From positions 1,178,001 through 1,242,000 of the forward strand of contig NZ_CP017715.1 of NCBI RefSeq assembly GCF_001854125.1: a DNA stretch of 64,000 bases. Direction: 5' to 3'. The notes under the pieces are model-generated. The model was not told where the DNA came from. It did not search any database and saw nothing but the letters and a program-made list of their open reading frames with translations. Made by a program: the position numbers and the translations under genes. The stretch is from Marinobacter salinus. Lineage in GTDB: Bacteria > Pseudomonadota > Gammaproteobacteria > Pseudomonadales > Oleiphilaceae. Below, piece after piece: positions 56,950 through 64,000 of the stretch. Within the stretch, counting starts at the first letter, position 1. Every line of letters starts with the position of its first letter.

Positions 56950-57332
56950 GTTTGATGAACCATTGCCGATGATGCGGTGCAGCCCGATACAAGGTCGCAG
57001 AGCTGATAGATATCAGCGAGCGCACAATGAAGCGCCGTCGCAGGTTGTGCCGTCACTCGCTGACAAAGGCCTTTATCTGGCCTCGGAGTCGTCGTTTTAT
57101 CGGGCACTGAAAAAGCTCCAGCAAAAGCCACAGAGGGCGCATGAAACCGCCTCGCAAGGTGCCTGAGCCGAGCAGCTTCACCGCAACAGGCCCAAACCAG
57201 GTTGGAGTTGGGACATCAGTTATTATCCTTCCGCGGTGCGTGGTCAGCACTGGTATCTGTACCTGATCATGGATATCTATAGCTGCAAGATCGTGGCCTG
57301 GGAAATCCATCAAGCGGAATCCGGTGGACGAC
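56950..57332 (+). pseudogene. IS3-family transposase (orfB-like) remnant
   Basis: Pieces of an IS3-group transposase are scattered over three frames. ARYKVAELIDISERTMKRRR (HTH-like N-terminus) lies in one frame from about 56982. LADKGLYLASESSFYRALKKLQQKPQR follows in a second, MKPPRKVPEPSSFTATGPNQV in a third, and WSWDISYYPSAVRGQHWYLY followed by MDIYSCKIVAWEIHQAESG again in another, ending at a stop near 57332. At least three single-base frameshifts are needed to join them, and the second and third catalytic acidic residues are missing. This is an old, truncated copy beside the defence region. No terminal inverted repeats were found. Confidence 0.8.
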
Positions 57333-57383
57333 CATAAGAACTACTAAACCTTCTTTACGATAAATCAGTAGGTTAGTGGGTAG

Positions 57384-57464
57384 TTTCCACAAAAAGTGCT
57401 AAATAAACTTAAAGTAGATTCTAAAATAGATCGTTGATTACGGTGTCCACAAATAGTACTAAAC
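57384..57464. repeat. Imperfect direct repeats near the transposase remnant
   Basis: TTTCCACAAAAAGTGCTAAAT (57384-57404 in part) and TGTCCACAAATAGTACTAAAC (57444-57464 in part) share most positions, at a spacing of 60 bases. The stretch 57333-57573 otherwise contains no gene that I can support. The repeats may be the end or binding sites of a lost mobile element. Confidence 0.5.
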
Positions 57465-57573
57465 TCGTCGTCCATTCCGGGAGCCGGATTTTTCCGAGTC
57501 AGGCTGTAGCTAATACGGGTTCTATTCGATTTCCCCAGCTTCGCCTCGGCGAATTCTCACATCAGTTTTGCCA

Positions 57574-57915
57574 CTACCTAATTGAATTGAGGTACAGGCC
57601 TCGTAAGCTCTTTTCTTGCATGACGTGTTGCTGGTAGAACCACATATCTCGCCGATTCATGGTCGGGTCAATTCTATATCCCTCAACATAAAGCTCGGCC
57701 TTTACCCTACAAACTTCGTCGATCAACTGCCTGCCCAGGCGTGTATCCGCAAGATGCTCTCCGTCACTGTCGTAGACATCAAGGGATTGTCCGGTTTGCT
57801 TGCAGTTTTCAATTATCAGACGCTCTTTGTCCGACACCCCACAAGCAGAGATTAACGCCGCTAAGCAAAAGACAGATAGCGATCGGAAATTTCTATGTTT
57901 CAGTAAAAATTGGAT
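57574..57915 (-). CDS. Small lipoprotein with probable ATC start
   Basis: The frame downstream of GTG 57837 encodes only the mature part of a protein (VSDKERLIIENCKQTG...). Reading upstream reveals a lipoprotein signal: IQFLLKHRNFRSLSVFCLAA then LISAC-G, a clean lipobox with the Cys two codons before that GTG. No ATG, GTG or TTG lies between the upstream stop and the signal. An excellent ribosome site (AGGAGG, 57922-57927) stands six bases before an ATC at 57915-57913, which would initiate the full precursor of 113 residues. The gene lies directly downstream of the DUF2357 nuclease. It could also be an inactivated ATG-to-ATC mutant. Confidence 0.5.
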   Translation of the reverse strand: MQFLLKHRNFRSLSVFCLAALISACGVSDKERLIIENCKQTGQSLDVYDSDGEHLADTRLGRQLIDEVCRVKAELYVEGYRIDPTMNRRDMWFYQQHVMQEKSLRGLYLNSIR

Positions 57916-58008
57916 GATCTGCCTCCTTTCGAAGCCTCGCTTGAAATCTGGGCGAAAGTTTTATCAACACCCCTCTACACCGTATGCATCTTTTTAGGAA
58001 TGTCAGCA

Positions 58009-59562
58009 TCAGAAGGGCAGAGCTCTAACCACACGGTCGAGTAATGACGCTGTATCACTTTGCTTGTTCAAGATGGCACATCCGACCCCATACCTATCCC
58101 AGTATTCGTCACTACCAAGCACAGACACGGTTTTATTAGCCGGCACAAGGATGATCGATAATAGCGGAGAAATGGAGCCGCACCTTAAGGAGTCGCGGTA
58201 AATGTGGGCAGAGGACATTGAATCTAGAATCCTCTCACCGCTCGCCGTATATTTGCTGTCGAGACAGATGAACTGCTTGTTTTCTCCTTTCGCAATCTCT
58301 AGCACCATGTCCGGCCTTCTTTCCCTTGAGATAGAAAAATACCCGTACCGGTTGGGTTTTTCGAGAGAGCGACATTTCATCTGGTAGAAAAGAGAAATGT
58401 GTTTTTCACCCGCGTCTCCTTTTAGAGCGAGATCTGCTGATTCAGGCTTGTGTTCCAGCCGCCAGCAAAACTCTGGGAACCTCAATTCGAGCGCCTCAGC
58501 GATAGCGACGAAGCACCATGCCTCATATATCTCCCATGTTGGGGCGGTGTAGTGTTGTTCTCCGGACGACATATCGGATAGACCCAGGCGAAGAATTCTG
58601 ATGCCAGCCTGATGGGTCATGCTGTAGTGAGGATTTCCGGAAACCGCGTTGAACCCTGCGGCTCCTCGCTTATCCATATTTACTCTGGCAAACGGGTCTC
58701 TGCGCGAAAGCCGGCCCAGTTGCTTATCCATAGCCTGTAGGAAACGGATACGGCGGGGCAATCTCGCCATCAGATCGGTTTTGGTTTCGGATACCGTAAC
58801 CCGAAGATCCCGTAATTCAGCTAATAAAAGCCTCGTCAGCCGGCGAACCTCGACCAGCTGCCTGGCTATGAGCCGGTTTGCAGGGTTGTCCAGCGATGGT
58901 TCGTGAAACGGTACGTCCAGATTCCAGTCTTCTGGAGCCAGGGCTGTTTCAGACGTTCTGTCTTCAGCGAACGCTGCAAGCAGCCTTGGGTTGCTGATCA
59001 AACGCTGAATGGTTGTCTCATCGACGCTTTTCGCCATGTGCAGAGGCATTTGTTCGCGCTGGCTGTTGAGTCGGATGATTGGCCGTTCGCAAATAGCATT
59101 GAGGCCAGACAGGTAACGACCACTAAATTGTCGCAAGCGCGAATAACGGAGCCACAAGGAAACAAAACTGGAACGCCCTGCAAGGTCTTGCAGGGCGGGC
59201 TCGGTACCAGTCACTAGCTCGGGGACATAATCCACAATCTGCTGAAGATATTCGTTGAATTGCTCTCGCCCCGTTTTATGCTTGGCTGGTGCGACGTCCA
59301 CCTTATAACGGAGTGGGGAAGCCAGGTCTGGAAGCTCCAGCTCAAAGATCATCTCACCCGCAAAAAATCCTGGCTGCCAAACCCAGTGTTCGCCTGAATC
59401 GTCCATTTCCAATAAAGCGTCATCTGCATAAAGCCTGGCAGTTCTATCCGGAACCTGTATCAGGTAGCTTTGTGCTTCATCGCAATCCAGCAGTTTTTGC
59501 TCAGAGTCGAGATAACCAAGCAATCCGTGTGATGAATCCACTGAGAAGACCGGAATTTTCAT
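58009..59562 (-). CDS. DUF2357 / McrC-like PD-(D/E)XK nuclease
   Basis: This 517-residue protein has an N-terminal DUF2357-type region (about 20-310) and a C-terminal restriction-nuclease fold. The fold shows TWEIYEAWCFVAIAEAL (conserved Glu), RRPDMVLEI (415-423, with Asp418) and CLDSKYTA (435-437 D-S-K), together a PD-(D/E)XK site. In McrBC-type systems this is the cleavage subunit activated by the McrB GTPase. It starts one base after the McrB-like stop, so the two are translationally coupled. Confidence 0.82.
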   Translation of the reverse strand: MKIPVFSVDSSHGLLGYLDSEQKLLDCDEAQSYLIQVPDRTARLYADDALLEMDDSGEHWVWQPGFFAGEMIFELELPDLASPLRYKVDVAPAKHKTGREQFNEYLQQIVDYVPELVTGTEPALQDLAGRSSFVSLWLRYSRLRQFSGRYLSGLNAICERPIIRLNSQREQMPLHMAKSVDETTIQRLISNPRLLAAFAEDRTSETALAPEDWNLDVPFHEPSLDNPANRLIARQLVEVRRLTRLLLAELRDLRVTVSETKTDLMARLPRRIRFLQAMDKQLGRLSRRDPFARVNMDKRGAAGFNAVSGNPHYSMTHQAGIRILRLGLSDMSSGEQHYTAPTWEIYEAWCFVAIAEALELRFPEFCWRLEHKPESADLALKGDAGEKHISLFYQMKCRSLEKPNRYGYFSISRERRPDMVLEIAKGENKQFICLDSKYTASGERILDSMSSAHIYRDSLRCGSISPLLSIILVPANKTVSVLGSDEYWDRYGVGCAILNKQSDTASLLDRVVRALPF

Positions 59563-59563
59563 A

Positions 59564-61819
59564 TCAGCGCCAGAATCGCATCATGCCCGTATCACTCAAA
59601 TCTCTTTTCAACGTCTCCACCTTCGCGCGGCATCGCTTGAGGTCATACTCAGTGAGTACCTTGATTACCTGCAAAAGAGCTTCATGGAGCCTTTGGCTCT
59701 CGGATCCTCGCAATTTGGGAAGCACTCGTGCATAAATGACGTCATCCAATGCGTTAGCGACTTCGATGTCCGGCATCTTTTGAGCGAGGGCCATATAAGA
59801 GAGAACGTCTTCTACCGTACGCCAACCAAAGTGCATACGTTCGGTTTCTAACGCGCTGAGAAGGTCTGTGAGGCAATCTTTTACTCTTGATAAGTCCCGG
59901 ACGTTCAGGCCGAAGTTCTGCCAATTCGGATAGTTCTCCAAATTGATCTCCCAAAACTCCATTGTGAAAGCACGGTCGAGAACCTTGTCTGAAATGCCGT
60001 GAGTGGTTTCATCCATGTTCACAGTACCGATAAAGGCCACGTTGCTTGGATATGGAATAGTGTTCGGTACACCGTCAAAGGATTTTCCTTCGTTGTGTAA
60101 GCGGAGGTGATCGCCAGTCTCCATAGCCGACAGTACTGGCGCAAAATACTGTTCTGGATGAGAGAGATTCATCTCATCCAGAATCACAATAAATGGCTCA
60201 TTCGGACGGCTGGCAGCCTGCAGCAGGAAATCCAGCAGCGGAGAGCGGACATAATTGTCAGGCCTTAAAGGATTAATGTGGCCGAAGAGTGGCGATGCGT
60301 CATACCAGCCTGGCTGTACCGCCTGAACAAACACGTGCTTGTCAGCTGGAAGGTTGAATTGCTCTGTAAGGGCTTGCCCATAGCGTTGGGCCAATAGGGT
60401 TTTACCCGATCCCGAAAGGCCCGCAAGAATGGCCAAATGGCGACGCTCATGAGACCACAAGCCAAAGTGAAGCTGACTCACAAGTCTGGATGCAAATGCG
60501 GTACTGGCCGTGACCTCGTTTATAAGGGCAACTTCATCAACGGAGCTTATATTGAGAAAGTCAGCCTCGATATCTGGCGCATCGGCCCCTTCACCCAGAT
60601 CCGCCGGTTTCAGGAACTCTGGCGTCCAATGAATCTGCTCCGTCCATTCCTGGCCAGATTCGCTCAGTGAAAACAGACCACTATCCGAGTTTTGAATCAG
60701 CTCAAAGTCCTTCAGCCATTTTATGAGGCTTCCCGGCATGAAGTCTGAAGTCCATCCAGAATTTACCTTCTGAAGAAGCGAATAGAGTTCTCGACTGGTT
60801 CGGTCCCGCTCTTTCAGAGCAAGTAGAACATGATCGATTCCGAGAACCCGGGTAAGAAAAATAGGTACTAACTCTTGCGGGTCCTCTGTCTCCAGATATA
60901 GCTCGCCCCGAGTCGTCTTGGTGAAGATTCCGTCGTTTTCCTGAATTACATAAAATTCGTTCTTCAGAACATTGACCAGAGTTCTAAGACTGTTCTCTCG
61001 GTAGTCCGGGAATTCAGATCTAAGAAAATCAATCAACTCATCTCGGCGAACGCCATCTTCGACAAAGCTCAGTCCCTTTATCAGAGTTGCCATACCGCCC
61101 CGGATGCTGGATAGCCCTTTCCGCCGTTGGAGAGCGGGCAATGGCTTCAGTTTAACCTCCCCCTGATCGTTTGCTACTTCAGCCACAGTCTCCATACGGG
61201 AGCCCTGAACGTGGCTCTCATACACAAACCATGGAAGCGTCATTCGATCCGCGAGCGCGGTCGGCGTGTTCTTTACGGGGCCTAGCAAATCTTCCAAACG
61301 TCGCATCAGGTCGTTCTGACAGCTGACTACTTTGGGGCGGCGTGCCGAGTCTCCGAACCATGCGCGGTGACATTCCTGAGCCATGAGATCGTAGGTAATC
61401 GTACTGAAATGCTGTGGGTAAAGCGCAGCCATTACCCGACAAATTTTTACCCAAGCAATACGTTTCGTGTACTTTTTCAGCCAAGCGGCCATTTGGTCGT
61501 GAAAAGACTGTAATTGGGCTATTCGGGCCTCGTGGCTTTCGGGTAGGGGCTTCATTGAAGCCTCAGCAATCCAAGACCTGAAGTCCGGATCATCGAGCGC
61601 TGCCGTTATATTCACAGTGCCCATCCCCACGCCGCTTACTTGATTGTCTTCCCACAGCTTTTGCTGGAACTCGCGGGTTTTTCGGGTTTCCAGATCCGCA
61701 TTGCCTACGTATTCAAGAAATTCGGCCAAGCTGGAAAGCCACACAGGATTCCTGTCAAAGGGCGATATACCATCGAGAATATTCTTGAGCTGCTGTTCTT
61801 GGGTTAGATCCGTTTGCAC
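59564..61819 (-). CDS. McrB-like AAA+ ATPase/GTPase
   Basis: This 751-residue protein has a long N-terminal part (1-440) containing winged-helix-like segments (RRDELIDFLRSEFPDYRENSLRTL at about 259-282, and a second at about 340-395), which probably recognises the target. An AAA+ motor follows: Walker A GLSGSGKT (467-474), Walker B FIVILDEMNLSHPEQYF (543-559) and the sensor motif TVNMDETTHGISDKVLDRA (599-617), which takes the place of the McrB signature MNTADRS. It has no classic EVE/PUA reader at the N-terminus. Coupled to the DUF2357 nuclease downstream. Confidence 0.82.
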   Translation of the reverse strand: MQTDLTQEQQLKNILDGISPFDRNPVWLSSLAEFLEYVGNADLETRKTREFQQKLWEDNQVSGVGMGTVNITAALDDPDFRSWIAEASMKPLPESHEARIAQLQSFHDQMAAWLKKYTKRIAWVKICRVMAALYPQHFSTITYDLMAQECHRAWFGDSARRPKVVSCQNDLMRRLEDLLGPVKNTPTALADRMTLPWFVYESHVQGSRMETVAEVANDQGEVKLKPLPALQRRKGLSSIRGGMATLIKGLSFVEDGVRRDELIDFLRSEFPDYRENSLRTLVNVLKNEFYVIQENDGIFTKTTRGELYLETEDPQELVPIFLTRVLGIDHVLLALKERDRTSRELYSLLQKVNSGWTSDFMPGSLIKWLKDFELIQNSDSGLFSLSESGQEWTEQIHWTPEFLKPADLGEGADAPDIEADFLNISSVDEVALINEVTASTAFASRLVSQLHFGLWSHERRHLAILAGLSGSGKTLLAQRYGQALTEQFNLPADKHVFVQAVQPGWYDASPLFGHINPLRPDNYVRSPLLDFLLQAASRPNEPFIVILDEMNLSHPEQYFAPVLSAMETGDHLRLHNEGKSFDGVPNTIPYPSNVAFIGTVNMDETTHGISDKVLDRAFTMEFWEINLENYPNWQNFGLNVRDLSRVKDCLTDLLSALETERMHFGWRTVEDVLSYMALAQKMPDIEVANALDDVIYARVLPKLRGSESQRLHEALLQVIKVLTEYDLKRCRAKVETLKRDLSDTGMMRFWR

Positions 61820-61843
61820 TATGTGATTCTCCTTGAATCCTAA

Positions 61844-62749
61844 TTAATCCTCGATCAGAGCCTTCCATTCGACTGCACTAACAATTTCGCAGGTACTTTG
61901 ATCGGTAGGGCGACACCAGCGGGCAACTGACATATTCCGCATATAATCCAGAGCTTCGTCGTAATCGGTGAATTCCAGGCTCCCGTGTTTGCTTTCAATA
62001 AAATAACGACCGCCAATCGAGGATTGATGCCGGCAAAAATAAGAACCATCACGGGCGTAAGGTACCGTAATCATCCTCACGAATTCAGCATCCGGCGACT
62101 CGGTACAAGAATCAACAGCATCGTAGTCCGGTGTTGAGATCTGGGACGAACTTGCGGCAGCAAGCCGATTTATGGCGTCTTCGTCCAGCTTGACCCATAT
62201 TACGGACCCACTAGCGTGTTTGTAAGGAACCGGTTGAGCAAGGGGCTCTATCTCTGACAATACCCAGGCATAGCGCCATTTATAATCCGGAGACTCGTAG
62301 ATATCAGAAGGGACTTGATGTTTGGATTGGTGCAAAGCTAGCTCACGATTATCGAAAGGTCCCTCAACGCCGTCCAAATGGCAGATACCAACAATCGTTT
62401 TACTACCTTTTTTGATCAGGGCAATCGGCCCGCGCATTTTTGTCCTTTGGCCCCTCATCTCCCATACCTTCTCACCATTCAGGATTTTGCCAATCCATGG
62501 TTCAGCGATGATGAGCCCACGGTTAATAGCTGATGTGTTGTGTTCTGGCGAGTTGTTTTGTGAGGTTCTGAATAAAGCCGGCTTCTGATCCACGAGCTCC
62601 CGGTTGGGCTTCTTCTTACCGGATTCTTCAATCACGATTTTAATCCGGAGTGCATCGCTTTCTGATTTACGTGGCTTCTGAGGCGCTTTGTTGCCGCCGA
62701 TAAGAAGGAACAGAAAGATGACTGACCCGATTATGAGAGCAAATTCCAT
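61844..62749 (-). CDS. Membrane-anchored ASCH-domain protein
   Basis: This protein of about 301 residues begins with one membrane helix (MEFALIIGSVIFLFLLIGG) and a charged linker. It then carries an ASCH/PUA-like domain: NRGLIIAEPWIGKILNGEKVWEMRGQRTKMRGPIALIKKG, HLDGVEGPFDN and the closing YAWVLSEIEPLAQPVPY. ASCH domains bind RNA or modified bases and relate to the EVE readers found in modification-dependent restriction. The last 100 residues (EFVRMITVPYARDGSYFCRHQSS) are unassigned. ATG 62749 has gggaag upstream. It is 24 bases before the McrB-like start, in the same direction. Confidence 0.7.
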   Translation of the reverse strand: MEFALIIGSVIFLFLLIGGNKAPQKPRKSESDALRIKIVIEESGKKKPNRELVDQKPALFRTSQNNSPEHNTSAINRGLIIAEPWIGKILNGEKVWEMRGQRTKMRGPIALIKKGSKTIVGICHLDGVEGPFDNRELALHQSKHQVPSDIYESPDYKWRYAWVLSEIEPLAQPVPYKHASGSVIWVKLDEDAINRLAAASSSQISTPDYDAVDSCTESPDAEFVRMITVPYARDGSYFCRHQSSIGGRYFIESKHGSLEFTDYDEALDYMRNMSVARWCRPTDQSTCEIVSAVEWKALIED

Positions 62750-62793
62750 ATATCTTCCCGTTAGTCCGTGCGCGCACCAGCCACCAGTTTGCG

Positions 62794-63132
62794 TCACTCT
62801 AAGTTTCGTTGTTGCTCTGCCTCATTAGAGGTTAACCACTGAATGCTTGGTGACGACTTCTCAAGATGAACGATGCCATGGAGGGTATTTGTATGCCCCT
62901 CACCGGCCCGATGCTGAATGAGGGTATTCAACAACTCCATAAGCATGAATTTGACGTTTCGATCTTTCAAAAGTGCGTGATCTTCATCTTCAAATCGCCA
63001 GGTTGCGCCACTTATTCCACCAGCGTCATCGTTTGCGAAGAATATGATGTCTCCAGTAACGGGTGTCTCCGAAAGCAGTTGTTCAGTGAGCTGATTCAGG
63101 CGATTTTGGGCGAACGATAGCTCAGGATTCAT
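62794..63132 (-). CDS. Hypothetical protein, defence-island associated
   Basis: This 112-residue acidic protein has FAQNRLNQLTEQLLSETPVTGDIIFFANDDAGGISGATWRFEDEDHALLKDRNVKFMLMELLNTLIQHRAGEGHTNTLHGIVHLEKSSPSI. It looks like an alpha/beta protein with no recognised family. It is 44 bases upstream of the ASCH gene and 120 bases downstream of the nuclease gene on the same strand, so it is probably part of this operon. Function unknown. Confidence 0.55.
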   Translation of the reverse strand: MNPELSFAQNRLNQLTEQLLSETPVTGDIIFFANDDAGGISGATWRFEDEDHALLKDRNVKFMLMELLNTLIQHRAGEGHTNTLHGIVHLEKSSPSIQWLTSNEAEQQRNLE

Positions 63133-63252
63133 GAAGCATGGTCTCCGTCGGTCCAGCTAAGCGGTTTTCCACCAGACGCTAATGATTTTTTGGACGCTAA
63201 TGTCAGATCGGCGTACCTATCAGACAGCAACGTCACGACAATTTCTGTCGTT

Positions 63253-64000
63253 TTACGCTGTGCTGGTTTCGATGAGGGCCCGGGCCTCATCTACCAGTCT
63301 CACCTGATGCTCAACCATATTATTGATGACGGCTTGCCGGTTTTCATCTTCCAGCAAATCAAGGACAGCCCCGTCAAACGAGTGAAAGTTGAGGACGGCA
63401 GGCTCATGACTGGGGTATGGGTCGTAGTAGTAGCAAACCAGCCAATCTGCTTCCTTGTTGGCTACCGCGTTACCATCGTTCAGCTTTTCCCTGAGTTTAT
63501 CTTTTATGTCGGGTCGCGAGACTGTTGAACCCGAGGGGCTATCGACGCGCAGACCGTAGTGGATGGCGTGGTAGATGTTCACGTACAGACAGAGCTTTTC
63601 TCCGTTGAGCTCTCCAATGGGGTGTTTGATGCCAACGTGTTTCCCGCCGCGACCGTTGAAGTAATTGTGAGAAAGCTCCCTCAGAGTTTTATCCCCATAG
63701 ACGACGGGCGCCGCACCAAGCGCATTGGCCATAGCGGAAGATAGTTCCTCCCAGAACCGGAGCATGACCGCGGATTTGGCTCTAGGCAGTGCCTTTTCTA
63801 CTGCCAGGGCAGTTTCCAGATCGCCACGGTTGTGGGCCAATTTATCGGCAATAAGAGAGGTCATAGAGGTTCCGGCTCCGGTGAGGCTTTCAAGTAGGCG
63901 CTTGTATTGGATGAGGGCGTAAGATAACTCTGGTTTGTGCTCACAGAGGGCTGCACAGCGGTCGATCCACTGGCGGATGTCTTCTGCAAAGGAGAGGCAA
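63253..64000 (-). CDS. PD-(D/E)XK nuclease family protein, C-terminal part (partial at window edge)
   Basis: The frame is open from the window end to a stop at 63253. In the last 136 bases it reads CLSFAEDIRQWIDRCAALCEHKPELSYALIQYKRLLESLTG, the typical central segment of PDDEXK_4-type nuclease proteins, so ATG 63864 is internal. The remainder (MTSLIADKLAHNRGDLETALAVEKAL...YYYDPYPSHEPAVLNFHSFDG) is the family C-terminus. The nuclease core itself lies outside the window. It is the most upstream visible gene of the defence-like set. Confidence 0.65.
   Translation of the reverse strand, partial: CLSFAEDIRQWIDRCAALCEHKPELSYALIQYKRLLESLTGAGTSMTSLIADKLAHNRGDLETALAVEKALPRAKSAVMLRFWEELSSAMANALGAAPVVYGDKTLRELSHNYFNGRGGKHVGIKHPIGELNGEKLCLYVNIYHAIHYGLRVDSPSGSTVSRPDIKDKLREKLNDGNAVANKEADWLVCYYYDPYPSHEPAVLNFHSFDGAVLDLLEDENRQAVINNMVEHQVRLVDEARALIETSTA

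Noticed and set aside
56762..57166. Plus-strand 134-aa open frame
   Set aside because: Only its second half matches transposase sequence, and the matching parts are spread over other frames, so it is part of a pseudogene rather than a gene.
63190..63528. Plus-strand 112-aa frame at the right end
   Set aside because: It is antisense to the PDDEXK-type gene, whose frame is open to the window edge and carries family sequence.
1..64000. CRISPR arrays
   Set aside because: I saw no regularly spaced, near-identical repeats; the only short direct repeats are the pair at 57384-57464.

Overview
The window looks like a chromosomal segment of a Marinobacter-like marine gammaproteobacterium. This is an inference from gene content (cytochrome bd of the short CIO type with cydDC, RtcB with archease, a PhnD-like/SelD/SenB selenium cluster, a complete glg cluster, several chemoreceptors and PilZ proteins) and from GC-rich codon use; I could not run a taxonomic search. 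Coding density is very high, and many convergent gene pairs have touching or interlocked stop codons.

Layout. 1-6190: RNA repair pair archease (cut by the window edge) and rtcB, a DUF3775 protein, a CapA-type protein, three small membrane proteins and a saccharopine-dehydrogenase-like oxidoreductase. 6201-11981 (minus): cydA-cydB-cydD-cydC, a bd-type quinol oxidase with its ABC assembly factor. 12151-19492: methyltransferase, tRNA-Leu(UAA), EamA transporter, patatin-like lipase, enoyl-CoA hydratase-like protein, DUF192 lipoprotein, ABC-2 exporter and two small unknown genes. 19523-26616: a selenium locus, with a PhnCDE-like ABC importer (probably for a selenium oxyanion) divergent from a SenB-type selenosugar synthase, which converges on a flavoprotein-SelD fusion co-transcribed with an HhH/lysine-rich protein. 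26659-36506: PilZ-like protein, GNAT-nitrilase fusion, chemoreceptor, periplasmic binding-like protein, hot-dog protein, RecQ, acyltransferase and carboxylesterase.

36503-50196 is a two-armed glycogen/alpha-glucan cluster. The minus arm is glgB-glgA-glgP1. The plus arm is glgC-GH57-malQ, followed by a PilZ gene and a second phosphorylase. Together these cover ADP-glucose formation, chain growth, branching, rearrangement and phosphorolysis. 50201-56709 holds a trkH interrupted by a one-base frameshift, an outer-membrane barrel, an ACP phosphodiesterase, a retropepsin-like protein, a CLCA_X/LPD-type putative metalloprotease gene behind a near-consensus LexA box, a cytochrome c and a second chemoreceptor.

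56900-64000 is an accessory, visibly more AT-rich region. A decayed IS3-type transposase remnant with nearby direct repeats is followed by a minus-strand gene set: a PD-(D/E)XK nuclease (cut by the window end), a small unknown protein, a membrane-anchored ASCH-like protein, a McrB-like AAA+ ATPase, a DUF2357/McrC-like nuclease, and a small lipoprotein with no ATG/GTG/TTG start. I read this as a McrBC-type defence island with unusual partners, and it is the best candidate for an under-described system here.
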